Origin: an uncultured Paraglaciecola sp.
GTDB lineage: Bacteria; Pseudomonadota; Gammaproteobacteria; Enterobacterales; Alteromonadaceae
Direction: 5' to 3'
Length of the DNA stretch: 6,421 nt
Assembly: GCA_905479025.1 (NCBI GenBank)
Contig: CAJQKX010000132.1
Coordinates: forward strand, 1-6,421
Part shown: piece by piece, positions 1 to 5,729 of the stretch
Layout: every line of letters starts with the position of its first letter
Position numbering within the stretch: the stretch's first letter is position 1
The notes under the pieces: generated by a model
The model's database searches: none
What the model was told of the DNA's origin: nothing
What the model saw: only the letters and a program-made list of their open reading frames with translations
Program-made: the position numbers and the translations under genes

Positions 1-1
1 A

Positions 2-571
2 CAGGTTGGCTTAACAACTGTCAAAGTGCAAAATTGGGATAAAACAATCTCTACTATTCCTACTTACGCACTGATTTCTGAGCCAGTAAAAAATTGGCGC
101 GGTATGACCGACAGTGGTGGACGTCGAATTAAGCGAGCTCTTAATATTGATATCCAAAGCATCCGTTTTTGTGACCAGGACATGCTGGATGAATTTACTA
201 AAATTCGTTATATAAAGAGTTATATTCAAGTCAAACTTGAAAAGCTGCAACGTTTCCACAGTGAACAACACATCGACACTACAGATCTAGTCAATAGCCG
301 CAGGCTCACCAACATTGGTACATTACGCGCCTACATGCAGGCATACTTAGAAAATCATCCCGACATTAACAAAAACATGACGTTAATGGTGCGCCAGAGA
401 CCACCTACAGAGCTTGGCATGCCGTTAGAAATTTATTGTTTTTGTGCAGATAAAAACTGGGTTAATTATGAAGGGATCCAAAGCGATATTTTTGATCACT
501 TACTGGCAATTTTGCCAGCGTTCAAACTAAGAGCCTATCAACGTGTTAGCGATAGACCCCAAGCTAACTAA
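2..571 (+). CDS. ybdG: YbdG-like mechanosensitive channel, C-terminal part (5' end off window)
   Basis: Inner-membrane MscS-superfamily channel of the YbdG (miniconductance) type, which in the family releases small solutes on hypo-osmotic shock. The frame is already open at base 2, reading QVGLTTVKVQNWDK, so the GTG at 26 is an internal valine and not the start. About 189 residues are visible. The family is about 415 residues, so roughly half is missing upstream, including the transmembrane helices. What remains is the soluble beta-domain (LTTVKVQNWDKTI followed by an IPT segment), the diagnostic NWRGM...GGRRIKR stretch, and the C-terminal domain with RRLTNIGTLRAY, TLMVRQ, LEIYCF and DIFDHLLAILP. 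These match the E. coli YbdG C-terminus as I remember it. No frame disruption is seen. The stop at 569-571 lies inside a weak hairpin and converges on the small gene at 606-803. Family confidence is high; exact conductance and regulation cannot be read here. Confidence 0.93.
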   Translation, partial: QVGLTTVKVQNWDKTISTIPTYALISEPVKNWRGMTDSGGRRIKRALNIDIQSIRFCDQDMLDEFTKIRYIKSYIQVKLEKLQRFHSEQHIDTTDLVNSRRLTNIGTLRAYMQAYLENHPDINKNMTLMVRQRPPTELGMPLEIYCFCADKNWVNYEGIQSDIFDHLLAILPAFKLRAYQRVSDRPQAN

Positions 572-581
572 TGCTAGGGTC
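555..581 (+). terminator. Weak hairpin between convergent genes
   Basis: GACCC (555-559) pairs with GGGTC (577-581), and an inner AGC (562-564) pairs with GCT (573-575), leaving small bulges and a loop that contains the channel gene's stop codon. It sits where transcripts from 571 (+) and 606 (-) converge. Neither side has a clear run of T in its own direction (TTCCC on the plus side), so it is at best a weak or rho-assisted terminator. Confidence 0.3.
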
Positions 582-605
582 TTCCCAACATCAGGATAAC
601 CAATA

Positions 606-803
606 CTAAACCGTAGCTAAGGCATATACAAACACAGCAAATAAGGCCAAAGCTGACGCCCCAAAAAAGCCGTATTCAACTTTGGACTGCATCACGTTTA
701 CACCTTCTGGAGCCGGTAAAATGCTCATAATAATGCTGCTAATACCTAAAACGAAGGTGATTAATATAAACCCAAATAGAATGGGTTCGTGCCAATTACT
801 CAT
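606..803 (-). CDS. Small two-helix membrane protein, hypothetical
   Basis: A 65-residue protein I do not recognise by family. It has two hydrophobic helices, about residues 8-29 (ILFGFILITFVLG...) and 44-64 (YGFFGASALALFAVFVYAL), joined by a short polar loop PAPEGVNVMQSKVE. There is no signal peptidase site and no cysteine, so it is probably an inner-membrane hairpin protein. The coding call rests on three things. AGGA at 812-815 lies 8 bases before the ATG. A promoter-like pair (TTGGCA, 16 bases, CATAAT) lies about 30 bases further upstream. The gene also fills the space between two well-supported genes without overlapping either. The overlapping plus-strand frame from 682 lacks such signals. 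It appears monocistronic, convergent with the channel gene and divergent from the DUF2884 gene. A role cannot be assigned; small membrane subunits or stress proteins often look like this. Confidence 0.72.
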   Translation of the reverse strand: MSNWHEPILFGFILITFVLGISSIIMSILPAPEGVNVMQSKVEYGFFGASALALFAVFVYALATV

Positions 804-841
804 GAGTCAATTCCTATTTCTATATCTATCAAACTGTGTAC

Positions 842-869
842 ATTATGCACCAGAAACCCAGAATGCCAA
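842..869 (-). promoter_or_regulatory. Sigma-70-like promoter for the small membrane protein
   Basis: On the minus strand, TTGGCA (864-869, 5 of 6 to consensus) is followed after 16 bases by CATAAT (842-847, 5 of 6). The predicted transcript start near 835 leaves a leader of about 30 bases with AGGA at 812-815 before the ATG at 803. Position, direction and spacing fit the small gene. Confidence 0.55.
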
Positions 870-1092
870 AAGACATAAAAGGAAAAAGGTATATTGCGTA
901 TTTATCTATCGTATATCGCCCATTGACTTAACAGACTGGCGTAGATGCGCATTTATTAGTCTTGTTCACTCATTACCCTGATGATATTGATCTAAATTAT
1001 TCTCAAAAAAATATTACTCATTGTTTTTAATGGCTTTTTATTTCTGGCCTAAGCTTTGCTCTGTTTGACGAGAAGACCATGATTAACTAATT

Positions 1093-1097
1093 AGGAG
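1093..1097 (+). promoter_or_regulatory. Ribosome binding site of the DUF2884 gene
   Basis: AGGAG is placed 6 bases before the ATG at 1104. It fixes that start and shows the gene was translated normally before, or despite, the frameshift. Confidence 0.8.
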
Positions 1098-1103
1098 AAT
1101 TAA

Positions 1104-1896
1104 ATGCGTACTATGATATTTGCAGGAGCTCTAGCTTGTTGTTCACCTTCGGCATTCGCCTTAGATTCAAACAATACGTGCAATGTTGAGCTTAATGGCA
1201 ACATGCAATTAGAAAACCACGTATTGGCAGCCACTTTAGACAACAATACCCGCCTGAGTATTGACCAAGATAAAACATTGTACATTGATGGCATTGCTTT
1301 GACTCTGAATCCAGAACAACAACACTGGGTAGATAATTATTATAACGGTATCAATCAAGCTGTGCCCCAAGCTGCAGCGATAGCGACAGATGCAGTCGCG
1401 CTGGCAAGTACCGCATTAAACGAGGTATTCACAGAATTATTAGGCTCAGATAATACTGCGTTAGCGGATTTATCAGACAAATTACGCAAGCTTGATCAGC
1501 AAATCCAATATCACTTTTACGCAGATAATGGCGACATTCGTTTACATTCTGAGTCGTTTAAAAACGGTGGTTTTTTTGGCGAGCAATGGGAAGCACAATT
1601 TGAGGAAGCCATTGAAGGTTTAGTTACAGACTCCATTGGTCACTTGATGTTAGCCATAGGCACCCAGCTAATTTTTAGCTGGTGGAGACACAGATGAGTT
1701 TGAACAAAAAATGCAACGTTTTGGCGAACAAATAGAACAAAAAGTGGGGTATCAAGCCGCCATATTAGAGAAAAAAGCAGATGCCTTGTGCTTAACCCTT
1801 TCTCAAGTAGATTTTGCTGAAACCCAATTACAGCAAATTAAACAACTCGCTAGTGTAGATGTTATTCAATTGCACGACCAACCTCGTCGCATGTGA
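1104..1896 (+). pseudogene. DUF2884 (YggN-like) exported protein, split by a +1 frameshift
   Basis: The DUF2884/YggN family comprises periplasmic proteins of unknown function, about 240-260 residues long. The first frame (1104-1697, 197 codons) begins with a signal peptide, MRTMIFAGALACCSPSAFA, with likely cleavage after A19. It continues with family features: CNVEL, an LYIDGIALTLNPEQ segment and a helical middle with LRKLDQQIQYHFYA. It then ends in a non-family tail, SWWRHR, and TGA. The family C-terminus (GGDTDEFEQKMQRFGEQIEQ... ADALC) is present in the next frame, open from 1672 to the stop at 1894-1896. Removing one base between 1672 and 1680 joins the two into 263 residues, a normal family length, and restores the usual N- and C-terminal cysteine pair. 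The second part has no ribosome binding site before its first ATG (1711). Whether this is a mutation, a sequencing error or programmed shifting is open; a 1-base indel is most likely. The YeeZ-like gene follows 35 bases later. Confidence 0.85.
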
Positions 1897-1931
1897 TACC
1901 TTTTGCCTAAAAAACAATATGGACACCATAA

Positions 1932-2750
1932 ATGCAAATATCAATAGTTGGTTGTGGGTGGTTGGGGCTGCCTCTGGCAATTAATCTTCAAGAAAGTGGC
2001 CATAATATTATTGCCACATGTCGCAGCCAACAAAAAGCCGATAAATTAACTCAACTAGGCCTTAATGCAGAATGTTTTGAGTTAGGTGACGAGCTGGAGC
2101 ATGGCCGCATAGCTAAACTGTTTACATCCAAGGTATTAGTGCTAAACGTTCCTGTAGGTCGTAAAAGCCCAAATACAGGCCACTTTGCACAACACATGCA
2201 AGCGCTACTGAAGTTTGCTGCAAACAGCCAAATACAAAACCTGATCTTTATTAGCACTACGTCTGTCTATGGAGATAATAGCGGGACAGTCAATGAACAA
2301 AGCCCCACCCACCCACAAACTCGGTCAGGGCAAATCAATTTAGCTGTTGAAGCCTTAGTGCAGGGATCTTTTGCTAGCCGCAGTACCATTATTCGAGCTG
2401 CAGGTTTAGTGGGTAAAGACCGCCACCCTGCAAATTACCTTGCTGGTAAAATAGGATTGCTTAATCCCGATAATGTGGTGAATCTAATTCACCAAGATGA
2501 TGTTATTTGCGCCATTAAAACGGTGATTGAAAGGGATATCTGGGGCCAAACCTTGCACTTGAGTGCGTTAGCACATCCCACTCGCGCTCAATATTACACT
2601 TGGGCAGCAGAAAATCTTGGACTCAGCGCGCCAATATTTACCCATGGTGCAGGCGTTGCATTAGGGAAAAAAATTGACGCCAGTAAAAGTTTGCAAATAC
2701 TGGGGTTGTCACTTAAGTATCCCAGTCCATTTGACATGTTAAGGCAGTAA
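1932..2750 (+). CDS. yeeZ: YeeZ-like NAD(P)-binding epimerase/dehydrogenase
   Basis: A cytoplasmic Rossmann-fold protein of the extended or atypical SDR class, 272 residues against about 274 for E. coli YeeZ. The nucleotide-binding loop GCGWLG is at residues 7-12 (GxGxxG). FISTTSVYGD (106-115) is the strand with the active-site-like serine and tyrosine, TIIRAAGLVG (152-161) follows, and NLIHQDDV (184-191) is the typical epimerase segment. The C-terminus, with KKIDASKSLQ and YPSPFDML, also matches YeeZ. A canonical YxxxK pair is not visible around residues 125-140 (RSGQIN), as in YeeZ itself, so catalysis by the standard SDR mechanism is uncertain. The substrate is unknown. The start has only a weak GGA (1921-1923) 8 bases upstream, consistent with expression from the preceding gene 35 bases away. 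A strong terminator overlaps its stop codon. Confidence 0.88.
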   Translation: MQISIVGCGWLGLPLAINLQESGHNIIATCRSQQKADKLTQLGLNAECFELGDELEHGRIAKLFTSKVLVLNVPVGRKSPNTGHFAQHMQALLKFAANSQIQNLIFISTTSVYGDNSGTVNEQSPTHPQTRSGQINLAVEALVQGSFASRSTIIRAAGLVGKDRHPANYLAGKIGLLNPDNVVNLIHQDDVICAIKTVIERDIWGQTLHLSALAHPTRAQYYTWAAENLGLSAPIFTHGAGVALGKKIDASKSLQILGLSLKYPSPFDMLRQ

Positions 2751-2776
2751 CTTCCTAGTTACTGCCAATATTTTTT
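2743..2776 (+). terminator. Rho-independent terminator of the YeeZ-like gene
   Basis: GGCAGTAACT (2743-2752) pairs perfectly with AGTTACTGCC (2757-2766) around a TCCT loop, followed by AATATTTTTT. This is a 10-bp stem with a T-rich tail. The TAA stop codon (2748-2750) lies within the left arm. In the opposite direction the hairpin has an A-tract upstream but only TTAACAT after it, so it may weakly stop the convergent symporter transcript as well. Confidence 0.88.
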
Positions 2777-2798
2777 GGCTGCTTTTGAATAAAATAGC

Positions 2799-4220
2799 CT
2801 AACCTATCAATGCAGCACCAAAGAATTTCAACGCAATGGTGTTAATCAATACCAACAACAAAATGACTGGTATAAAGGTGCCTACCGAGAAATCAACATA
2901 TCGCTCAAACCAGCTATGTGCATAATGGGGTGCACCTTCATCTAATTCTTTATTGAAATTTGCCTTCTTCCAACGGTAGATAACAAATAGACAAATTAAC
3001 AGACCATTCAGGGGTAAAATAGTGTCGTAAAACACATCAATTATCACATCAAAGAATGACTTGGACTGCCCGGCATAGCTGACAAAACCAGTAAAAAAGT
3101 CTATCATTCCAAATGATGTTGCTGCCATTAACGCCATAACCACCAAAAGTAATCCCATCCAGCCCAAAGCTTTACGGCGACTGAATTTTTTCTCTTCCAT
3201 CAATGCAGCGACTGGTACTTCGAATATAGAAACAATCGAAGTGATAGCAGCAAAAAACACTAATAAAAAGAAAAAGCTAGCCACAGCACTGGCGCCCACG
3301 TAACCAATAGTGGCTTGTAAGGCCAAAAATATTTTAGGCAAGAATGTAAAAATCATACCCACTGACGAGTCACTTAAATCATTGGTGTTGATATCAGGAT
3401 TAAATGAAAACACGGCGGGTAGAATCAATAAACCCGCAATAAAAGCCACAGCCGTATCTAACAAAGCGACCATTTTTGCAGAGCCGGGCACATCTGTCTT
3501 TTTATCTAAATAAGAGCCATAGGTGATCATGATCCCCATACCCAAAGACAATGAAAAGAATGCCTGAGATAACGCACCATTGACCACAGAAGCGTTAATT
3601 TTGCTAAAATCAGGTATCACATAATATTTCACGCCTTCAAAGGCATTGTCCAAGGTCAACACAAAAATCACTAGGACTATCAGCATAATAAACAAGGTAG
3701 GCATCATAAATTTCGCAGCTTTTTCAATTCCTTGTTTGACCCCACCTTGCAAAATCAAATAGATAATAGCCAGTACGCCGACCATGTAATAAAACAAGTC
3801 GTAACCATTAATGAAAGAGCCAAAGGTATCGGGTGCAGCAAGCATATCTAGATTACCCGTCACAGAATGAAACAAATAACCGAATATCCAAACAGTGATA
3901 ACCAAGTAAAAAACAGCAATCATGAAGGGTGTAATAATCGAAAGCCAACCTGCTACTTTCCAGCCTTTATGCCCATCTGACATAGAAGAATAGGCACCGA
4001 GGGGATCTTTACGACTGTGCCTACCCACAGACATTTCAGCCAACATTACAGGTAAACAAATAAACGCCACAAAGATGGCATAGATTAACAAAAACGCGCC
4101 ACCACCGTTTTTAGTCGCCGCAACGGGAAAACCCACCATATTACCGATACCTACGGCTGAACCAGCTGCAGCTAGAATAAAACCTAAACGTGAACCAAAT
4201 TGTTCGCGGGGTGCGCTCAT
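2799..4220 (-). CDS. Neurotransmitter:sodium symporter (NSS/SNF) family transporter
   Basis: Inner-membrane secondary transporter with the LeuT fold, driving uptake of an amino acid or related compound with sodium. It has 473 residues and about 11-12 membrane segments: roughly 12-30, 42-66, 92-118, 141-159, 172-190, 213-233, 250-272, 305-335, 352-370, 374-390, 400-416 and 444-467. The family signature FGSRLGFILAAAGSAVGIGN opens TM1, followed by a KNGGGAF motif. N27 matches the LeuT sodium-1 site asparagine. Y105 probably corresponds to LeuT Y108, and QAFFSLSLGMG (219-229) is the unwound TM6 region that binds substrate. Position 30, an arginine in LeuT that forms the outer gate, is glycine here, while its apparent partner aspartate is kept (D374 in MIDFF). 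AGGA at 4227-4230, 6 bases before the ATG, supports the start. The substrate cannot be read from sequence. It is co-directional with the SDR gene 114 bases upstream and convergent with the YeeZ-like gene. Confidence 0.93.
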   Translation of the reverse strand: MSAPREQFGSRLGFILAAAGSAVGIGNMVGFPVAATKNGGGAFLLIYAIFVAFICLPVMLAEMSVGRHSRKDPLGAYSSMSDGHKGWKVAGWLSIITPFMIAVFYLVITVWIFGYLFHSVTGNLDMLAAPDTFGSFINGYDLFYYMVGVLAIIYLILQGGVKQGIEKAAKFMMPTLFIMLIVLVIFVLTLDNAFEGVKYYVIPDFSKINASVVNGALSQAFFSLSLGMGIMITYGSYLDKKTDVPGSAKMVALLDTAVAFIAGLLILPAVFSFNPDINTNDLSDSSVGMIFTFLPKIFLALQATIGYVGASAVASFFFLLVFFAAITSIVSIFEVPVAALMEEKKFSRRKALGWMGLLLVVMALMAATSFGMIDFFTGFVSYAGQSKSFFDVIIDVFYDTILPLNGLLICLFVIYRWKKANFNKELDEGAPHYAHSWFERYVDFSVGTFIPVILLLVLINTIALKFFGAALIG

Positions 4221-4226
4221 AACCTA

Positions 4227-4230
4227 TCCT
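4227..4230 (-). promoter_or_regulatory. Ribosome binding site of the sodium symporter
   Basis: On the minus strand, AGGA is followed by 6 bases (TAGGTT) and then the ATG at 4220. This fixes the start just before the family signature. About 25 bases further upstream, TAATAT (4255-4260) could be a -10 element, but its -35 partner at 17 bases (AAGACT, 4278-4283) is poor. Confidence 0.7.
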
Positions 4231-4266
4231 ATTTTATTTTTATAATTTGGATAGATATTACCAGCA

Positions 4267-4322
4267 GATTTTCAGAAAGTCTTTTATGTTGGCAATACGG
4301 CCACAACAAAACGCTGAAAATC
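4267..4322. repeat. 9-bp inverted repeat upstream of the symporter
   Basis: GATTTTCAG (4267-4275) and CTGAAAATC (4314-4322) are exact inverted copies separated by 38 bases. The spacer holds a smaller imperfect pairing, GTTGGC (4288-4293) with GCC..AAC (4300-4307). It lies in the 114-base gap between the SDR stop and the symporter start. There is no T-run on the minus-strand side, so it does not look like a plain terminator. It could be a leader RNA structure, a 3'-end processing structure or an operator. Confidence 0.5.
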
Positions 4323-4334
4323 ATTTGCAACGCG

Positions 4335-5075
4335 TTACCAAGGGATGCTCTTACCTTGCCAATCAATGTAGTGTGGGCCGTTTTCTGCAGTTAGATTAGG
4401 AATGATGTTTAGTAACTGTGTGACAGTAAAGTCAGTAGTAAATAATTTATTTTTAGGTACCTTAGACTGAAACGGTTTTGAAAGCTCTGTTTCAACTGTG
4501 CCAGGGTGATAACTGATCAAACAAACGTTTTTCGCCCGTCTTTGGCATTCAATTTGTGCGCATTTTATCATCATATTGAGTGCCGACTTACTGGCTCTAT
4601 ACCCATACCAGCCACCTAGGTTATTGTCACTAATACTGCCTACTCTAGCACTAAAAAAAACTAATTTAGACGGCTCAGTTCCTTTTAATAATGGCTCTAC
4701 ATGTTTTAACCATATAGCCGGTAATATAGCGTTAGTGGTGAAGTAAAAACTTAGCTGATCTTTTTGAATATCTTCTAAACGTTTTTCAGGCATGATTGTT
4801 TGATTGTCAACGCCGATTGCATGTAATGCTCCGATGCAACATACAACTAGACTAAATTGACCACCAGCTTGCTTAAGTTGTTGACAATATTGAGCCACCA
4901 AATTTTCGTTTTCAGAATCAAGGGTATGATATTGCACGCCTTCTATAGGCGCCGCAGGTAATGAGCGAGACACGGCGAACACATACTGGTAATCGCCTGA
5001 TTCATATAGTTTTTTAACTAGCGCTTTACCGATGCCTCCTGAGGCACCTATCACCAATGCATTACCTTTAAACAT
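4335..5075 (-). CDS. Short-chain dehydrogenase/reductase (SDR), C-factor/sniffer-like
   Basis: A cytoplasmic NAD(P)-dependent oxidoreductase, 246 residues, normal for classical SDRs. The cofactor loop GASGGIG is at residues 10-16, and the VCCIGALH strand (78-85) replaces the usual NNAG. The catalytic set appears to be S142 in FFSARVGSI, Y159 and K163 in YGYRASK, with the PGTVETELSKPF loop at 191-202. RVGSISDN and GGWYGYRASK resemble the C-factor (CsgA)/sniffer branch, whose members are carbonyl reductases or signalling-related enzymes. The substrate here is unknown. The start is supported by AAGGTG (5085-5090), 9 bases upstream of the ATG. The ATG overlaps the end of the DCC gene by 8 bases (ATGTTTAA), which implies translational coupling and a shared operon. 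No clear terminator follows before the symporter. Confidence 0.9.
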   Translation of the reverse strand: MFKGNALVIGASGGIGKALVKKLYESGDYQYVFAVSRSLPAAPIEGVQYHTLDSENENLVAQYCQQLKQAGGQFSLVVCCIGALHAIGVDNQTIMPEKRLEDIQKDQLSFYFTTNAILPAIWLKHVEPLLKGTEPSKLVFFSARVGSISDNNLGGWYGYRASKSALNMMIKCAQIECQRRAKNVCLISYHPGTVETELSKPFQSKVPKNKLFTTDFTVTQLLNIIPNLTAENGPHYIDWQGKSIPW

Positions 5076-5481
5076 CTACTTTTTCACCTTTATTCTCACA
5101 GGGTACACAGCGTTTTTTTCCGGTTAAAAGATAAGAGATACGGTGGCGATATTTAGCAAAAATATTGTAGGCTATATCAGCAAACCATTTTATGACCGGC
5201 CACCTTAGAGGCGCATATACCCAACCTTTGCCCACCAGTTTCCAAGCTAAATAGGTTACATCTAATCCACTGATCAAAGTACCATCAGCTAAGTAACCGT
5301 GGATCCGTGCATCTAATACCTGCCAATCTAGGTGTGGATAATCGACAGAGAAAGCAGGTGCGTGAATATCAACAAACATAATATTTTTTTGTTTATCTAA
5401 TTGCTTTAATTTGTTCATCTCTATCGAACACAAAGGGCAATAGCCATCATAAAAGATGGTGAGGGGAGAATTTTGGATCAT
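5068..5481 (-). CDS. DCC-family (DUF393) thiol-disulfide oxidoreductase-like protein
   Basis: A 137-residue protein of the DUF393 family, named for its conserved DxxCxxC motif, which is regarded as thioredoxin-like. The motif is near the N-terminus: FYDGYCPLC, with D12, C15 and C18. Other family features are FVDIHAP (36-42), the DGTLISGLDVTYLAWKLVG stretch (66-84) and the aromatic helix APLRWPVIKWFADIAYNIFAKYRHRIS (90-116). A second pair, C125-V-P-C128, closes the protein and may be a second redox or metal site. The ATG at 5481 is fixed because a TAA codon lies directly before it in frame and the next methionine is residue 22. No Shine-Dalgarno sequence is obvious, which is odd for the first gene of an operon. 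It overlaps the downstream SDR start by 8 bases. The family's physiological substrate is not established. Confidence 0.9.
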   Translation of the reverse strand: MIQNSPLTIFYDGYCPLCSIEMNKLKQLDKQKNIMFVDIHAPAFSVDYPHLDWQVLDARIHGYLADGTLISGLDVTYLAWKLVGKGWVYAPLRWPVIKWFADIAYNIFAKYRHRISYLLTGKKRCVPCENKGEKVDV

Positions 5482-5524
5482 TTAGCCAGCACATTTGTTT
5501 GTTCATAATTTTTTTACGTTAATA

Positions 5525-5555
5525 AAGACATAGTGGATTACATTCACCATGTCTT
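5525..5555. repeat. Hairpin-forming inverted repeat upstream of the DCC gene
   Basis: AAGACAT (5525-5531) and ATGTCTT (5549-5555) pair perfectly. After one mismatch, GTG (5533-5535) pairs with CAC (5545-5547), leaving a 9-base loop. Both flanks are AT-rich (TTATTTT on the plus side, TTTATT on the minus side). It may be a weak bidirectional terminator for the propeller gene, which ends 170 bases to the right, or an operator 44 bases before the DCC start. Confidence 0.45.
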
Positions 5556-5577
5556 ATTTTACTCGCTGTGCTCGCTT

Positions 5578-5606
5578 TTGACATTAAAAATGGCGGTCAA
5601 TACTAT
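5578..5606 (+). promoter_or_regulatory. Near-consensus sigma-70 promoter facing no gene
   Basis: TTGACA (5578-5583, 6 of 6) is followed by exactly 17 bases and TACTAT (5601-5606, 4 of 6, keeping the key A2 and T6). Predicted initiation is near 5612 on the plus strand. No plus-strand open frame of note follows before the window ends, so a transcript would be non-coding and run antisense into the 3' end of the gene at 5730-6421. The inverted pair TTGAC (5578-5582) and GTCAA (5596-5600) overlaps it and could be an operator. Confidence 0.4.
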
Positions 5607-5667
5607 GTTAACTCAAGCAATTTATCTTGCTGATTGAACAAGGACAGAGTGATATAACCAAACTAAG

Positions 5668-5695
5668 TGAAAATGAAAGTGAAATAATCCTGAAA
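5668..5695 (+). repeat. Short TGAAA direct-repeat cluster
   Basis: TGAAA occurs at 5668-5672, 5674-5678, 5680-5684 and 5691-5695: three copies at 6-base steps and a fourth 11 bases further. It lies in the non-coding gap downstream of the propeller gene's stop and downstream of the orphan promoter at 5578-5606. The purine-rich composition may explain it by chance. No known operator was recognised. Confidence 0.3.
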
Positions 5696-5729
5696 TAAGA
5701 TTACATATTATTGCTTAACATAGTTCAAA

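Larger units (their letters stand above)
804..1103. other. 300-base intergenic region between divergent genes
   Basis: No supported gene lies here. The left part holds the promoter of the small membrane protein. The middle has a direct repeat GTATATTGC (889-897) and GTATATCGC (911-919), 22 bases apart, and an 8-base palindrome ATGCGCAT (945-952). The right part (about 990-1060) is very AT-rich and should carry the promoter of the DUF2884 gene. The best candidate there, TTGATC at 987-992 with TATTAC at 1012-1017 and a 19-base spacer, is poor. A plus-strand open frame covers 682-981 but overlaps the minus-strand gene and has no start signals. Confidence 0.5.

Noticed and set aside
26..571. Channel gene starting at GTG 26
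   Set aside because: The upstream in-frame residues (LTTVK) match the YbdG family, so the gene continues off the left edge.
945..952. Palindrome ATGCGCAT
   Set aside because: Eight-base palindromes arise often by chance, and nothing around it supports a specific regulator.
682..981. Plus-strand open frame of 99 codons
   Set aside because: It overlaps the minus-strand small membrane gene for over 120 bases, has no ribosome binding site, and its product has no recognisable domain.
1065..1093. TTGACG with TAATTA as a promoter for the DUF2884 gene
   Set aside because: The -10 match is poor, and the predicted start would leave only a few bases before the ATG, cutting off the AGGAG site.
1672..1697. 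Programmed ribosomal frameshifting in the DUF2884 gene
   Set aside because: There is no known +1 shift signal (such as CTT TGA after a Shine-Dalgarno-like sequence), and the T5 run is too short for usual polymerase slippage. A simple indel explains it better.
1711..1896. Separate 61-residue gene after the DUF2884 frame
   Set aside because: It has no ribosome binding site, and its sequence is the missing C-terminus of the DUF2884 protein in the +1 frame. It is treated as part of one broken gene.
5605..5637. Ten-codon leader peptide ATG..TGA after the orphan promoter
   Set aside because: Its ATG overlaps the -10 element, so it would not be on the predicted transcript, and there is no ribosome binding site.
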